From Nostocoides sp. Soil756 (lineage in GTDB: Bacteria > Actinomycetota > Actinomycetes > Actinomycetales > Dermatophilaceae): a stretch of DNA of 64,000 nt. Of this stretch, positions 1 to 8,563 are shown in pieces; position 1 is the first letter of the stretch; each line of letters opens with the position of its first letter. The stretch lies in assembly GCF_001428065.1 (NCBI RefSeq), contig NZ_LMSE01000004.1, positions 309,677 to 373,676 on the forward strand, in the 5' to 3' direction. The translations under genes were made by a program, and so were the position numbers. The notes below the pieces were generated by a model. That model was not told the origin of the DNA. It saw only the letters and a program-made list of their open reading frames with translations, and did no database searches.

Positions 1-5
1 CCGGG

Positions 6-91
6 GCGCTCCCGGTGGGGGAGCATCCGAGAGGGGAGCGAGGCGTGGTGGGGCGTCGGCGCGCTCCCGGTGGGGGAGCATCCGAGAGGGG
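6..91. repeat. 31-bp direct repeat, two copies, period 55 bp
   Basis: Bases 6-36 and 61-91 are identical over 31 bp. Each copy contains the short inverted element CTCCC/GGGAG, so each could form a small hairpin. The repeat lies just downstream of the add stop codon. No gene is supported in bases 1-118; the window edge prevents telling whether more copies continue to the left. Confidence 0.75.
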
Positions 92-118
92 GGTGCTGCC
101 GTACCTACGCTGCCGGGG

Positions 119-1201
119 TCACCCGTCGCTCGCGAGCCACGCGTCGATGTCGCGCGCGGCCGTGGCGAGCACTTCTGCGGGCGCCCGGCTCGCCACCAGG
201 GACGCCCGCGCCAGATCTGCGAGCTCGGCGTCCCCCAGCCCGTGCACCGTCCGGGCGGTCTCGTACTGGGCCGCCAGCCGCGACCCGAAGATCAGCGGGT
301 CGTCCGCCCCCAGCGCGACCGTGGCCCCGGCCGACAGCAGCCGGCGCAGCGGCACGTCGCCCGGCTCGTCGTACACCCCGAGTGACACGTTGGAGCCCGG
401 GCACACCTCCAGCGCCACCCCGGCCCCCACCACCCGCTCCAGCACCCGCGGGTCCTCCACCGACCGAACCCCGTGCCCCAGCCGGTCGGGCACGGCGGCC
501 TCCAGCGTCGCCGCCACCGCCTCGGGCCCCAGCAGCTCGCCGGCGTGCGGCACCGACGCCAGCCCGGCGCGTCGTGCGATCCCGAAGGCGGCCGCGAACT
601 CCGCCGTGTCCCCGCGCCGCTCGTCGTTGGACAACCCGAACCCCACGACCGTCCCCGGCCCCTCGCCGGCGTACCGTGCGGCCAACCGTGCCAGCGTGCG
701 GGCCTCCAGCGGATGCCGCATCCGCGAGGCCGCCACCACGACCCCCACCTGCGCGGCCCCCGGCTCCCGCGACACCGCCGCCGCCTCGTCCAGCACGATC
801 TCGACCGCCGGGGTGATGCCCCCGACGAACGGCGCGTACGACGTCGGGTCGACCTGGATCTCCAGCCAGCGCGACCCCTCGGCCCCGTCGTCGAGGGCCG
901 CCTCGCGCACGATCCGGCGCATGTCGGCCTCTCCCCGCACACAGGCCCGGGCCGCGTCGTAGAGGCGCTGGAAGCGGAACCAGCCGCGCTCGTCGGCGGC
1001 CTCGAACCGCGGCGGGTAGTCCTCGCGCAACGTCACCGGCAGCCGCAGGCCGTACTGCTGCGCGAGCTCGCGCACCGTCTCCACCCGCATGGAGCCGGTG
1101 AAGTGCAGGTGCAGGTGCGCCTTGGGCAGGGCCGAGACCGACCGGGACGCAGCAGCGCCGGTCGATGCCTCGACCGGCGCCGTGGGACCTGCTGCGCTCA
1201 C
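119..1201 (-). CDS. add: adenosine deaminase
   Basis: Predicted metal-dependent purine deaminase converting adenosine to inosine in cytosolic purine salvage. The 360-residue product has the N-terminal metal-binding HxHxH at residues 29-33 (PKAHLHLHFTGS), a VPHAGE segment with the expected catalytic His/Glu, RLGHG, and the GADDP metal/catalytic motif near the C-terminus, all in the order of the adenosine/AMP deaminase family. The length fits. The start is GTG, overlapping the stop of the upstream DUF5709 gene by 4 bp, so translation is probably coupled. It is the last gene of a three-gene minus-strand operon. Substrate preference (adenosine versus other purines) cannot be told from sequence alone. 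Confidence 0.9.
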   Translation of the reverse strand: MSAAGPTAPVEASTGAAASRSVSALPKAHLHLHFTGSMRVETVRELAQQYGLRLPVTLREDYPPRFEAADERGWFRFQRLYDAARACVRGEADMRRIVREAALDDGAEGSRWLEIQVDPTSYAPFVGGITPAVEIVLDEAAAVSREPGAAQVGVVVAASRMRHPLEARTLARLAARYAGEGPGTVVGFGLSNDERRGDTAEFAAAFGIARRAGLASVPHAGELLGPEAVAATLEAAVPDRLGHGVRSVEDPRVLERVVGAGVALEVCPGSNVSLGVYDEPGDVPLRRLLSAGATVALGADDPLIFGSRLAAQYETARTVHGLGDAELADLARASLVASRAPAEVLATAARDIDAWLASDG

Positions 1202-1689
1202 TCCTGCGTCGAGTCCTCGTCGACGACGTGCATCGCGGCCTCCTCGGCCGAGGCCGCCGCGCCGTCGACGCCCACGTCCTGGCCCACGAGGTCCTTCTCG
1301 TCGTCCGACCCCAGGCCCTCGTCGGGCGCGACGAGCCGGCCCGCGCGCTCGTCGCCGACCTCGCTGTCGCCCAGCCAGTCGTCCTCGGCGTCGATGGCGT
1401 CGGGGTCGTCCCCGCCGACCTTGGGCTCGTCGAGCCCGGACTCGTTCTCGGGTGCGCCGTAAGCGGAGTCCGGGTCGGGGACCTCCTGCTTGATGCGGTC
1501 CTCGATGGTCTCGCCCTCGAGCTGCTCCTCGACCGTGGGCCCGTGCAGCCCGGAGCGGTCGACGTCGGGCGGGGAGTACCCGCGGTCGAGCACGTCGGCG
1601 ACGTCCTCCTGCACGAGGGTGTCCTCGGGCTGGAGCTGGTCGTCGTCGATGGGGGAGGAGGAGTCGGTGGACCCGGGGTTCTCGGACAT
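1198..1689 (-). CDS. DUF5709 family acidic protein
   Basis: A 163-residue, very acidic protein without cysteine, signal peptide or membrane segment. It matches my recollection of the actinobacterial DUF5709 family, which has the landmarks QLQPEDTL, VLDRGYSPP, EGETIEDRIKQEVPDP, VGDERAGRLVAPDEG and a C-terminal DGAAASAEEAAMHVV. The biochemical function of the family is unknown. The start is the ATG at 1689, 5 bp after the aminotransferase stop; longer upstream starts would read into that gene. Its stop overlaps the add start by 4 bp, so it is co-expressed with purine salvage and amino-acid metabolism genes, which does not by itself assign a role. Confidence 0.85.
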   Translation of the reverse strand: MSENPGSTDSSSPIDDDQLQPEDTLVQEDVADVLDRGYSPPDVDRSGLHGPTVEEQLEGETIEDRIKQEVPDPDSAYGAPENESGLDEPKVGGDDPDAIDAEDDWLGDSEVGDERAGRLVAPDEGLGSDDEKDLVGQDVGVDGAAASAEEAAMHVVDEDSTQE

Positions 1690-1694
1690 GCTCG

Positions 1695-2996
1695 TCAGCC
1701 TACGTCGCCGGCCAGCTGCTCCGCGGCGGCCAGTGCCACGCACGTGGCGACCCCCGCCATCGCCGTCTCGACCTCGTCGAGCACCGGGAACGACGGCGCG
1801 AGACGGATGTTGCGGTCGCGTGGGTCCCGCCCGTGCGGGAACGACGCGCCGGCCGGTGTCAGGGCGATGCCGGCGTCCTTGGCGAGGGCCACGATGCGCG
1901 AGGCGCACCCGTCCGGCACGTCCAGGCTCACGAAGTAGCCCCCGCGCGGGCGCGTCCACTCGGCGATGCCCAGGCCGTCGAGCTCGGCCGACAGCGCCGC
2001 GTCGACGGCCGCGAACTTCGGCGCCAGGATCCGCCGGTGCTCGGCCATGTGCGCGCGCACCCCGTCGGGCGAGCCGAAGAACTGCACGTGCCGGAGGTGG
2101 TTGACCTTGTCCGGCCCGATCGAGGCGAACTTCAGGTGCCCCAGGTACCACTGCACCGTCTCGCGGGACCCCGCGAGGAAGGCCACCCCGGCCCCCGCGA
2201 GGGTGATCTTGCTCGTGGAGGCGAAGACCACCGGCCGGTGCGGATGCCCACCCGCCGAGGCGAGCGACACGATGTCGGCCGACTTCGCCTCGTCCTCGGT
2301 CAGGTGGTGCAGCGCGTAGGCGTTGTCCCAGAAGATCCGGAAGTCCGGGGCGGCCGCGGGCATCGAGGCGAGCCGGGCCGCGACCTCCTGGGTCACCACC
2401 GAGCCGGCCGGGTTCGCGTACGTCGGGACGATCCACATCCCCTTGACGCTCGGGTCGTCGCGGACGAGCGCCTCGACGGCGTCGACGTCGGGCCCGTCGG
2501 CGAGCATCGGCACCGTGACCATCTCGATGCCGTAGGACTCGAGCATCGTGTAGTGACGGTCGTAGCCGGGCACCGGGCAGACGAAGCGCACCACGTCCTC
2601 GTCCTTCCAGGGACGCGGCGAGTCGAGGCCGCCGTGCAGGAGGTGGAAGACCAGGACGTCGTGCATCATCGTCAGGCTGGAGTTGCCCCCGGCCACGATC
2701 TGCTCGGTCTCGACGCCCAGCAGCTCGGCGAACATCTCGCGCAGCTCGATGAGGCCCTCCACGCCGCCGTAGTTGCGCACGTCGACGCCGGCCCGGTCGG
2801 TGTGGCCCGTCGGCAGCGACAGCATCGCCTCCGCGAGGTCGAGCTGCTCGGCGCTGGGTTTGCCGCGGGTCAGGTCCAGGCGCAGGCCGCGCTCGACGAG
2901 CGTGGCATACGCGGCGCGCTTCTCCTCGAGGAAGGAGCGCAGCTCCTCGGGGGAACGGTCGGCCAGCGGGGTGCGGGAGGAGGCGTCGGTGCTCAC
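1695..2996 (-). CDS. PLP-dependent aspartate-type aminotransferase (class Ic)
   Basis: A 433-residue fold-type I aminotransferase, probably interconverting aspartate and oxaloacetate with 2-oxoglutarate/glutamate. It contains the N-terminal RLDLTRGKPS segment, NYGG, and the PLP-lysine region ASTSKITLAGAG, features of the Asp_aminotransf (PF12897) group that includes the corynebacterial type Ic AspT. The start is GTG at 2996. It is the first gene of the minus-strand operon with the DUF5709 gene and add, and it diverges from tRNA-Trp/secE. The exact amino donor is inferred from family membership. Confidence 0.85.
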   Translation of the reverse strand: MSTDASSRTPLADRSPEELRSFLEEKRAAYATLVERGLRLDLTRGKPSAEQLDLAEAMLSLPTGHTDRAGVDVRNYGGVEGLIELREMFAELLGVETEQIVAGGNSSLTMMHDVLVFHLLHGGLDSPRPWKDEDVVRFVCPVPGYDRHYTMLESYGIEMVTVPMLADGPDVDAVEALVRDDPSVKGMWIVPTYANPAGSVVTQEVAARLASMPAAAPDFRIFWDNAYALHHLTEDEAKSADIVSLASAGGHPHRPVVFASTSKITLAGAGVAFLAGSRETVQWYLGHLKFASIGPDKVNHLRHVQFFGSPDGVRAHMAEHRRILAPKFAAVDAALSAELDGLGIAEWTRPRGGYFVSLDVPDGCASRIVALAKDAGIALTPAGASFPHGRDPRDRNIRLAPSFPVLDEVETAMAGVATCVALAAAEQLAGDVG

Positions 2997-3063
2997 CCTT
3001 CTACTGTGGCAGAGCCGCGACCAGGGGGCCGGCCACGGTCGCGGGTCGGGCGCTCGGCCCGGG

Positions 3064-3094
3064 TTCGCGCCGGAGCGGCGACGTCACGTATGCT
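3064..3094 (+). promoter_or_regulatory. candidate promoter of tRNA-Trp/secE
   Basis: TTCGCG at 3064-3069 and TATGCT at 3089-3094 are separated by 19 bp. The -10 hexamer is the same as that proposed for rpoB. It lies 80 bp before the tRNA. The -35 match is modest, so this is an inference. Confidence 0.45.
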
Positions 3095-3174
3095 GTCCGT
3101 TCGGTGTGACCACCATCTCGGCGTGCCCGGGGGTGGCCGCACCGGAGGGGTCCCGCCCCCACCTGGGACCCCAC

Positions 3175-3247
3175 AGGGCAGTGGCTCAATTGGTAGAGCA
3201 CCGGTCTCCAAAACCGGCGGTTGGGGGTTCGAGTCCCTCCTGCCCTG
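3175..3247 (+). tRNA. trnW: tRNA-Trp (CCA anticodon)
   Basis: A 73-base cloverleaf. The 7-bp acceptor AGGGCAG/CTGCCCT, D arm GCTC/GAGC, anticodon arm CCGGT/ACCGG with CCA at 3208-3210, and T arm GGGGG/CCCTC around TTCGAGT all pair. The CCA end is not encoded; G3247 is the discriminator base. It sits immediately upstream of secE-nusG, the usual actinobacterial arrangement. Confidence 0.97.
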
Positions 3248-3355
3248 CGTCGTACGTGTGGTTCGTCCACGATTCGCGGTCCGTCCTCTCGGGCTGCCTT
3301 CGCGGCTGGGCCACGCCGAAGGCACCGACAGCAGTTCCCGACGTGAAGAGGCACC

Positions 3356-3628
3356 GTGACTGACGTAGGTCAGACCAGGACCCCCTCCCGGCCCGCCAAG
3401 GGTCGGGAGCAGAGCGGCAACCCCGTCTCGCGGTGGTTCTCGCGTCTCACGCTCTTCGTCAGCCAGATCCTCGACGAGCTGCGCAAGGTCGTGCGCCCCA
3501 CGCGCGCCGAGCTGTGGCAGTACACGATCGTCGTCATCGTCTTCGTCACGGCGATGATGGCGTTCGTGGCGGCCATCGACTTCGGCTTCAGCAAGCTCAT
3601 CGCGCTGGTCCTGGGCTCCGGCTCCTGA
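3356..3628 (+). CDS. secE: preprotein translocase subunit SecE
   Basis: A 90-residue single-span inner-membrane component of the SecYEG translocon. The N-terminal ~35 residues are basic and polar. Then comes the conserved SecE segment around [20 protein letters not shown], followed by one hydrophobic helix (about residues 55-85). The start is GTG with GAAGAGG just upstream. It is followed 56 bp later by nusG, forming the standard secE-nusG pair. Confidence 0.95.
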   Translation: MTDVGQTRTPSRPAKGREQSGNPVSRWFSRLTLFVSQILDELRKVVRPTRAELWQYTIVVIVFVTAMMAFVAAIDFGFSKLIALVLGSGS

Positions 3629-3684
3629 GCCACCTGCCCGAGCCCCGCCCCCCGGCACCCCCCGCATCAAGGAAGAGGTCACCC

Positions 3685-4581
3685 GTGTCCGACCAGTGGA
3701 CCGACACCCCGGACGAGACGTCCACCGACGCCCCGCAGGCTCCGGTCGCCGACGCCACCGTCCAGGAGGCGGACTTCGCCGTCGCGCACGAGGGCGACGA
3801 GGCCGGTGCGCCCGTCGGCATCGAGACCGACGAGGACGAGGCCGCCGCCGACGAGGCCCCCCTCGCCGTCGACACCGAGGCCGGCGTGCACGAGCCCGTC
3901 ACCGACGAGCCCGTCACCCACGAGCCCGTCACCGACGAGGACGGCGACGTCCTCGAGGGCGTCGACCCCGTGCAGGCGTTCAAGGACGACCTCGCGAGCA
4001 AGTTCGGCGACTGGTTCGTCATCCACTCCTACGCGGGGTACGAGAACCGCGTGAAGGCCAACCTCGAGAACCGCACGCAGTCCCTCAACATGGAGGACTA
4101 CATCTTCGAGGTCCAGGTGCCGATGGAGGAGGTCACCGAGATCAAGGGCGGCCAGCGCAAGCTGGTGCGCCGGGTCCGGATGCCCGGCTACGTCCTGGTC
4201 CGCATGGACCTCACCGACGAGTCCTGGGGCGCCGTGCGCCACACCCCGGGTGTCACCGGCTTCGTCGGCAACGCCCACCAGCCGGTGCCGCTGACCCTCG
4301 ACGAGGTCTTCGGGATGCTCAAGCCGGCCGACCTGGAGTCCTCGGCCGCGGCCGCCGCCTCCGGGGGCGGGCAGGCGCAGGGCGCCGGCGGCGGCTCCGA
4401 GGTCACCGTCGTCGACTTCGAGGTCGGCGAGTCGGTCACCGTCATGGACGGGCCGTTCGAGACCATGCCGGCCACGATCTCCGAGATCAACCCCGACACC
4501 CAGAAGCTCAAGGTGCTCGTCTCCATCTTCGGCCGGGAGACCCCGGTCGAGCTCTCCTTCAGTCAGGTCACCAAGCTCTGA
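3685..4581 (+). CDS. nusG: transcription termination/antitermination protein NusG
   Basis: A 298-residue RNA polymerase-binding elongation factor. Residues ~108-215 form the NGN domain ([16 protein letters not shown], then [10 protein letters not shown]). A Gly/Ala-rich linker is followed by a C-terminal KOW domain ([13 protein letters not shown] to the end). Residues 1-100 are a long acidic extension, typical of high-GC actinobacteria, with three tandem EPVT(D/H) units at about residues 70-84. The start is GTG at 3685 behind GGAAGAGG; the open frame upstream is spurious. The extension makes the protein much longer than the ~180-residue E. coli NusG. Confidence 0.96.
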   Translation: MSDQWTDTPDETSTDAPQAPVADATVQEADFAVAHEGDEAGAPVGIETDEDEAAADEAPLAVDTEAGVHEPVTDEPVTHEPVTDEDGDVLEGVDPVQAFKDDLASKFGDWFVIHSYAGYENRVKANLENRTQSLNMEDYIFEVQVPMEEVTEIKGGQRKLVRRVRMPGYVLVRMDLTDESWGAVRHTPGVTGFVGNAHQPVPLTLDEVFGMLKPADLESSAAAAASGGGQAQGAGGGSEVTVVDFEVGESVTVMDGPFETMPATISEINPDTQKLKVLVSIFGRETPVELSFSQVTKL

Positions 4582-4590
4582 CCGAGCCCC

Positions 4591-4609
4591 TCCGCGGGGG
4601 TCCCGCGGA
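4591..4609 (+). other. small hairpin in nusG-rplK spacer
   Basis: TCCGCGGG (4591-4598) pairs perfectly with CCCGCGGA (4602-4609) around a 3-base loop. No T-tract follows, so it may be a weak attenuator or processing site rather than a full terminator. Confidence 0.4.
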
Positions 4610-4666
4610 CACTGCAAAGGGGTCATCGCCCACGGCGTCGGCCCACCTCACCGAGTAAGGACAGTC

Positions 4667-5098
4667 ATGCCCCCCAAGAAGAAGGTCTCCGGCTACATCA
4701 GCCTGCAGATCCAGGCCGGTGCCGCGACCCCGGCCCCGCCCGTCGGCCCGGCCCTCGGCCAGCACGGCGTCAACATCATGGAGTTCGTCAAGGCGTACAA
4801 CGCGGCGACCGAGCACCAGCGCGGGAACATCATCCCCGTCGTCATCACGGTCTTCGAGGACCGCTCGTTCACCTTCATCACCAAGACCCCGCCGGCCAGC
4901 GAGCTCATCAAGAAGGCCGCCGGTGTCCAGAAGGGCTCGGGCGAGCCGCACAAGACCAAGGCCGGCAAGCTGAGCAAGGACCAGCTCCGTGAGATCGCGG
5001 AGACCAAGATGCCCGACCTCAACGCCAACGACGTCGACGCCGCGATGAAGATCATCGCCGGCACCGCCCGGCAGATGGGCATCGAGACCGAGCTCTGA
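4667..5098 (+). CDS. rplK: 50S ribosomal protein L11
   Basis: A 143-residue L11 of normal length, part of the GTPase-associated centre and the thiopeptide-binding site. The N-terminal domain carries [17 protein letters not shown] with the conserved proline pair. The C-terminal rRNA-binding domain ends in GTARQMGIE. The start is ATG after AAGGACAGTC. It is followed 76 bp later by rplA in the classic nusG-L11-L1 order. Confidence 0.98.
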   Translation: MPPKKKVSGYISLQIQAGAATPAPPVGPALGQHGVNIMEFVKAYNAATEHQRGNIIPVVITVFEDRSFTFITKTPPASELIKKAAGVQKGSGEPHKTKAGKLSKDQLREIAETKMPDLNANDVDAAMKIIAGTARQMGIETEL

Positions 5099-5174
5099 GC
5101 CCGGCCTCACCCCAGTGGCAGGGCCAGCGCCGGCCCGACGACCACGACTCCACCCCCACCCACAGGAGCAGCAC

Positions 5175-5891
5175 ATGAAGCGCAGCAAGGCCTACCGCGC
5201 CGCCGCCGAGAAGATCGACGCCGACGCCCTGTACAGCCCCCTCGACGCCGTCCGCCTCGCGAAGGAGGCCGCGTCGGCCAAGTACGACGAGACCGTCGAG
5301 GTCGCGTTCCGGCTCGGCGTCGACCCCCGCAAGGCCGACCAGATGGTGCGTGGCACCGTCAACCTCCCGCACGGCACCGGCAAGACCGCCCGCGTCCTGG
5401 TCTTCGCGACCGGTGACAAGGCCGAGGCCGCCAAGGAGGCCGGGGCCGACTACGTCGGGTCCGACGACATGATCGAGAAGGTCTCCGGCGGCTGGCTCGA
5501 CTTCGACGCCGTCGTCGCCACCCCCGACCTCATGGGCAAGGTCGGTCGGCTGGGCAAGGTCCTGGGGCCGCGCGGCCTCATGCCGAACCCGAAGACCGGC
5601 ACGGTCACGATGGACACGGCCAAGGCCGTGACCGACATCAAGGGCGGCAAGATCGAGTTCCGCGTCGACAAGCACGCGAACCTGCACTTCATCATCGGCA
5701 AGGCGTCCTTCGACGCCAAGGCGCTGGTCGAGAACTACGCGACCGCCCTCGAGGAGGTCCTGCGGCTGAAGCCGGCCGCCTCCAAGGGCCGCTACATCAC
5801 CAAGGCGACGCTGTCGACCACGATGGGCCCGGGCATCCCGCTCGACGCGAGCAAGACCCGCAACCTCACCGAGGAGCCCGTCGACGCCTGA
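5175..5891 (+). CDS. rplA: 50S ribosomal protein L1
   Basis: A 238-residue L1-stalk protein that binds 23S rRNA and, in many bacteria, represses its own L11-L1 mRNA. It has the family signature [20 protein letters not shown] and a C-terminal TMGPGIPLD segment. The start chosen is the ATG at 5175 after CAGGAG, which gives the conserved [11 protein letters not shown]-terminus; the longer open frame has no support. A strong hairpin follows, separating rplK-rplA from rplJ-rplL. Confidence 0.98.
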   Translation: MKRSKAYRAAAEKIDADALYSPLDAVRLAKEAASAKYDETVEVAFRLGVDPRKADQMVRGTVNLPHGTGKTARVLVFATGDKAEAAKEAGADYVGSDDMIEKVSGGWLDFDAVVATPDLMGKVGRLGKVLGPRGLMPNPKTGTVTMDTAKAVTDIKGGKIEFRVDKHANLHFIIGKASFDAKALVENYATALEEVLRLKPAASKGRYITKATLSTTMGPGIPLDASKTRNLTEEPVDA

Positions 5892-5908
5892 CGTCGGCAC
5901 ACCGCGCC

Positions 5909-5943
5909 GGAGCCCGTCATCACGCATCGTGATGGCGGGCTCC
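5909..5943 (+). terminator. hairpin terminator after rplA
   Basis: A 16-bp stem (5909-5924 with 5928-5943, one G-T wobble) with a 3-base loop lies 18 bp after the rplA stop. There is no U-tract after it, which is common for actinobacterial terminators. Confidence 0.75.
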
Positions 5944-6008
5944 CGCGCGTCACGGGTGCGGACGCCCCGGCGCCGGGCCCCCGGCACCGGGGCGTGCCGC
6001 GACGCGAT

Positions 6009-6038
6009 TTGGGCGGCGGGCTCCCCGTCCCGTACGCT
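6009..6038 (+). promoter_or_regulatory. predicted rplJ-rplL promoter with CGATTTGG box
   Basis: TTGGGC at 6009-6014 and TACGCT at 6033-6038 have an 18-bp spacer. The -35 is embedded in GCGATTTGGGCGG, nearly identical to the -35 regions upstream of rpsL and rpsJ in this window. It sits directly before the L10 leader. Confidence 0.65.
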
Positions 6039-6044
6039 GAGCCA

Positions 6045-6205
6045 CGACCGAAGACCGCCGGTTGTCGGCTGCACCCGCAGCAGACCGAAGGCTCCGCGAG
6101 AGCGGGCGACCAGCGCAGGACGCGTAGTTCCCCGGGGGGTGTGAGCCCGCCGATGAGAGCCCCGTGCCGTGCGCCGGGGCTCGTTCTCTGTTCCTGGAGC
6201 CTCCG
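6045..6205 (+). ncRNA. ribosomal protein L10 leader (autoregulatory 5' UTR)
   Basis: The long untranslated region between the predicted promoter and rplJ has the look of the L10 leader, which binds the L10(L12)4 complex and represses rplJL. It includes an ACCGAAGAC...GACCGAAGGC repeat motif. Near its 3' part is a perfect 8-bp stem, GAGCCCCG (6157-6164) with CGGGGCTC (6175-6182), followed by GTTCTCTG, which could act as an attenuator. Boundaries are approximate; a covariance search was not possible. Confidence 0.65.
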
Positions 6206-6237
6206 CCGACGGTCCGACCCGACGGAAGGAGGCCCGA

Positions 6238-6855
6238 ATGTCACGTGCCGACAAGACGGCAGCCGTTGCCGAGCTCTCCGAGAAGTTCAAGAGCTCCAAC
6301 GCCGCCGTCCTCACGGAGTACCGGGGACTCTCGGTGAAGCAGCTCACCGAGCTGCGCAACTCCCTGCGTGGCAACGCGACCTACGCCGTGGTCAAGAACA
6401 CGCTGACCGAGCTCGCCGCCAAGGACGCCGGGGTGACCGCGTTCGACGGTCAGCTCGTCGGCCCGACCGCGATCGCCTTCGTCGAGGGCGACCCGGTCGA
6501 GGCGGCCAAGGGTCTGCGTGACTTCGCCAAGGCCAACCCCCTCCTGGTGATCAAGGGCGGCGTGCTCGAGGGCAAGACCCTCTCCGCCGCGGAGATCACC
6601 AAGCTCGCGGACCTCGAGTCCCGCGAGGTGCTCCTGGCCAAGCTGGCCGGCGCCATGAACGCGTCGCTCAGCCAGGCCGTCTACCTCTTCGCCGCTCCGC
6701 TGTCCCAGGCCGCTCGCGCGGTCGAGGCCCTGCGGGCGAAGGTCGAGTCCGAGGGCCCGGTCACCGGGTCCGACGCCGCGGCCACCGAGGACACCCCCGC
6801 TGAGGCCCCCGCGGCCGAGGCCACCGACGTCGCCGAGGGTGGCGACGCGAGCTGA
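6238..6855 (+). CDS. rplJ: 50S ribosomal protein L10
   Basis: A 205-residue stalk-base protein anchoring L7/L12 dimers on 23S rRNA. It begins [20 protein letters not shown] and has the conserved [15 protein letters not shown] and VVKNTL segments. A helical L12-binding region and an acidic Ala/Glu-rich tail follow. The ATG at 6238 is preceded by GGAAGGAGG; longer in-frame starts would begin inside the leader. It is probably repressed by its own product through the leader. Confidence 0.98.
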   Translation: MSRADKTAAVAELSEKFKSSNAAVLTEYRGLSVKQLTELRNSLRGNATYAVVKNTLTELAAKDAGVTAFDGQLVGPTAIAFVEGDPVEAAKGLRDFAKANPLLVIKGGVLEGKTLSAAEITKLADLESREVLLAKLAGAMNASLSQAVYLFAAPLSQAARAVEALRAKVESEGPVTGSDAAATEDTPAEAPAAEATDVAEGGDAS

Positions 6856-6921
6856 CCCTCCGGGGCCCGCTCACCACACAACCCGCCACTCACGGCATAT
6901 CAGCACGAAAGGACGCCACAC

Positions 6922-7311
6922 ATGGCCAAGCTCAGCACCGACGAGCTCCTTGAGGCCTTCAAGGAGATGACCCTCATCGAGCTCTCCGAGTTCGTCAAGC
7001 AGTTCGAGGACACCTTCAACGTCACCGCCGCCGCGCCCGTCGCGGTCGCCGGTGCCGCTGCCCCGGCCGGTGGCGGCGACGCCGAGGCCCCCGCCGAGCA
7101 GGACGAGTTCGACGTCGTCCTCGAGGCGGCCGGCGACAAGAAGATCGCCGTCATCAAGGAGGTCCGCGCGCTGACCTCCCTCGGCCTCAAGGAGGCCAAG
7201 GACCTCGTCGACGGCGCCCCCAAGCCCGTCCTCGAGAAGGTCGACAAGGCTGCGGCCGAGAAGGCCAAGGAGCAGCTCGAGGGCGCCGGCGCCACCGTCA
7301 CCCTCAAGTGA
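6922..7311 (+). CDS. rplL: 50S ribosomal protein L7/L12
   Basis: A 129-residue acidic stalk protein that recruits translational GTPases. It has an N-terminal dimerisation domain (residues 1-35), an Ala/Gly/Pro-rich hinge, and the C-terminal domain with [21 protein letters not shown] and [10 protein letters not shown]. The start is ATG after GAAAGGA, 66 bp downstream of rplJ. A 15-bp terminator ends the operon. Confidence 0.98.
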   Translation: MAKLSTDELLEAFKEMTLIELSEFVKQFEDTFNVTAAAPVAVAGAAAPAGGGDAEAPAEQDEFDVVLEAAGDKKIAVIKEVRALTSLGLKEAKDLVDGAPKPVLEKVDKAAAEKAKEQLEGAGATVTLK

Positions 7312-7345
7312 GCCCGTCCCCCTGAGGGGGGACTCGCACCACGCC

Positions 7346-7379
7346 CGACGGGGCCCGACCACACGGTCGGGCCCCGTCG
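7346..7379 (+). terminator. terminator after rplL
   Basis: A perfect 15-bp stem (7346-7360 with 7365-7379) with ACAC loop lies 34 bp after the rplL stop. It separates the ribosomal operon from the Mce operon. Confidence 0.85.
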
Positions 7380-7478
7380 TCGTCGGTCCGGGCAATCCGA
7401 GCGCAGGGCCGGTACCGAACCCGGAACCGGGGTACTCCGACGTGCCGTGCGCAAGGGGTCGGGCTGAGAAAAGTGCCA

Positions 7479-7502
7479 GGTCGTCAAACCTTCGCGACGA
7501 CC
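7479..7502 (+). promoter_or_regulatory. inverted repeat upstream of the Mce operon, candidate operator
   Basis: GGTCGTC (7479-7485) and GACGACC (7496-7502) form a perfect 7-bp inverted repeat with a 10-base spacer, 90 bp before the first Mce gene. The size and geometry suit a dimeric regulator such as a TetR or GntR protein, but no such gene is adjacent. Regulator and function are unknown. Confidence 0.4.
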
Positions 7503-7591
7503 GGTTCCGTGGTCTGATGGACCCGCGCCGGCGACCTACCGCCGGGTAACAACGAGTCGGGCGCTGGGCCTCGGACGGCAGAAGGGTCGAC

Positions 7592-8563
7592 ATGGGTGTC
7601 GAGATCGCGGTGAGCGGGCTGACCAAGCAGTTCGGCAGCCAGCTGATCTGGGACGACGTGACCCTCACCCTTCCGGCGGGGGAGATCAGCGTGCTGCTGG
7701 GCCCGTCGGGCACCGGCAAGTCGGTCTTCCTCAAGACCCTGGTCGGGCTGATCCGCCCCGAGAAGGGCTCGATCGTGATCGAGGGCCAGGACATCGTCGC
7801 GCTGCGCGGCGACGACCTCTACGAGATCCGCAAGCTGTTCGGGGTGCTGTTCCAGGACGGTGCCCTCTTCGGCTCGATGACCCTCTTCGACAACGTCGCC
7901 TTCCCGCTGCGCGAGCACACCCGCAAGAGCGAGAAGGAGGTCGCCGCCATCGTCCACGAGAAGATGGACCTGGTCGGCCTCAGCGGCGCCGAGAAGAAGC
8001 TCCCCGGCGAGATCTCCGGGGGGATGCGCAAGCGTGCCGGCCTGGCCCGCGCCCTGGTCCTCGACCCCGAGATCCTGCTCATCGACGAGCCCGACTCGGG
8101 CCTGGACCCGGTGCGCACCAGCTACATCAACCAGCTGTTCGTCGACCTCAACGCCCAGATCGACGCAACCTTCCTCATCGTCACCCACGACATCAACACC
8201 GCCCGCACGGTGCCCGACAACATCGGCCTGCTCTACCACAAGCACCTGGCCATGTTCGGGCCCCGCGAGATGCTGCTGTCCTCGGAGGAGCCGGTGGTCC
8301 GCCAGTTCCTCAACGCCCAGACCGTGGGCCCCATCGGGATGTCGGAGGAGAAGGACGCCGAGGAGCTCGCCGCCGAGTCCGGCCAGGAGCTGCCCCCGCT
8401 GCCCCCGATCCCGCTGCAGCTGCCGACCAGCGACCGCACCCCGCGGCGGGCCGAGCGGGGGGCCGGTGACTGGTGCCGCGAGCACGGCATCACCCCGCCG
8501 CCCGGCAGCTTCGCCTCGATCACGGCCGGGGTGCCCGGCGTCCGCCACGAGGTGGGCGCATGA
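7592..8563 (+). CDS. mceG: Mce-system ABC transporter ATPase (MceG/Mkl-like)
   Basis: A 323-residue cytosolic ATPase predicted to drive lipid import through the YrbE permeases. It has Walker A GPSGTGKS (37-44), the signature ISGGMRKRAGLARAL and Walker B ILLIDEPDSGLD, all close to MlaF/Mkl. After residue ~250 comes a Pro/Glu-rich C-terminal extension ending in GVRHEVGA. In mycobacteria the orphan ATPase mkl also lies shortly downstream of rplL; here it heads a full Mce operon. Its stop overlaps the next start (ATGA). Confidence 0.93.
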   Translation: MGVEIAVSGLTKQFGSQLIWDDVTLTLPAGEISVLLGPSGTGKSVFLKTLVGLIRPEKGSIVIEGQDIVALRGDDLYEIRKLFGVLFQDGALFGSMTLFDNVAFPLREHTRKSEKEVAAIVHEKMDLVGLSGAEKKLPGEISGGMRKRAGLARALVLDPEILLIDEPDSGLDPVRTSYINQLFVDLNAQIDATFLIVTHDINTARTVPDNIGLLYHKHLAMFGPREMLLSSEEPVVRQFLNAQTVGPIGMSEEKDAEELAAESGQELPPLPPIPLQLPTSDRTPRRAERGAGDWCREHGITPPPGSFASITAGVPGVRHEVGA

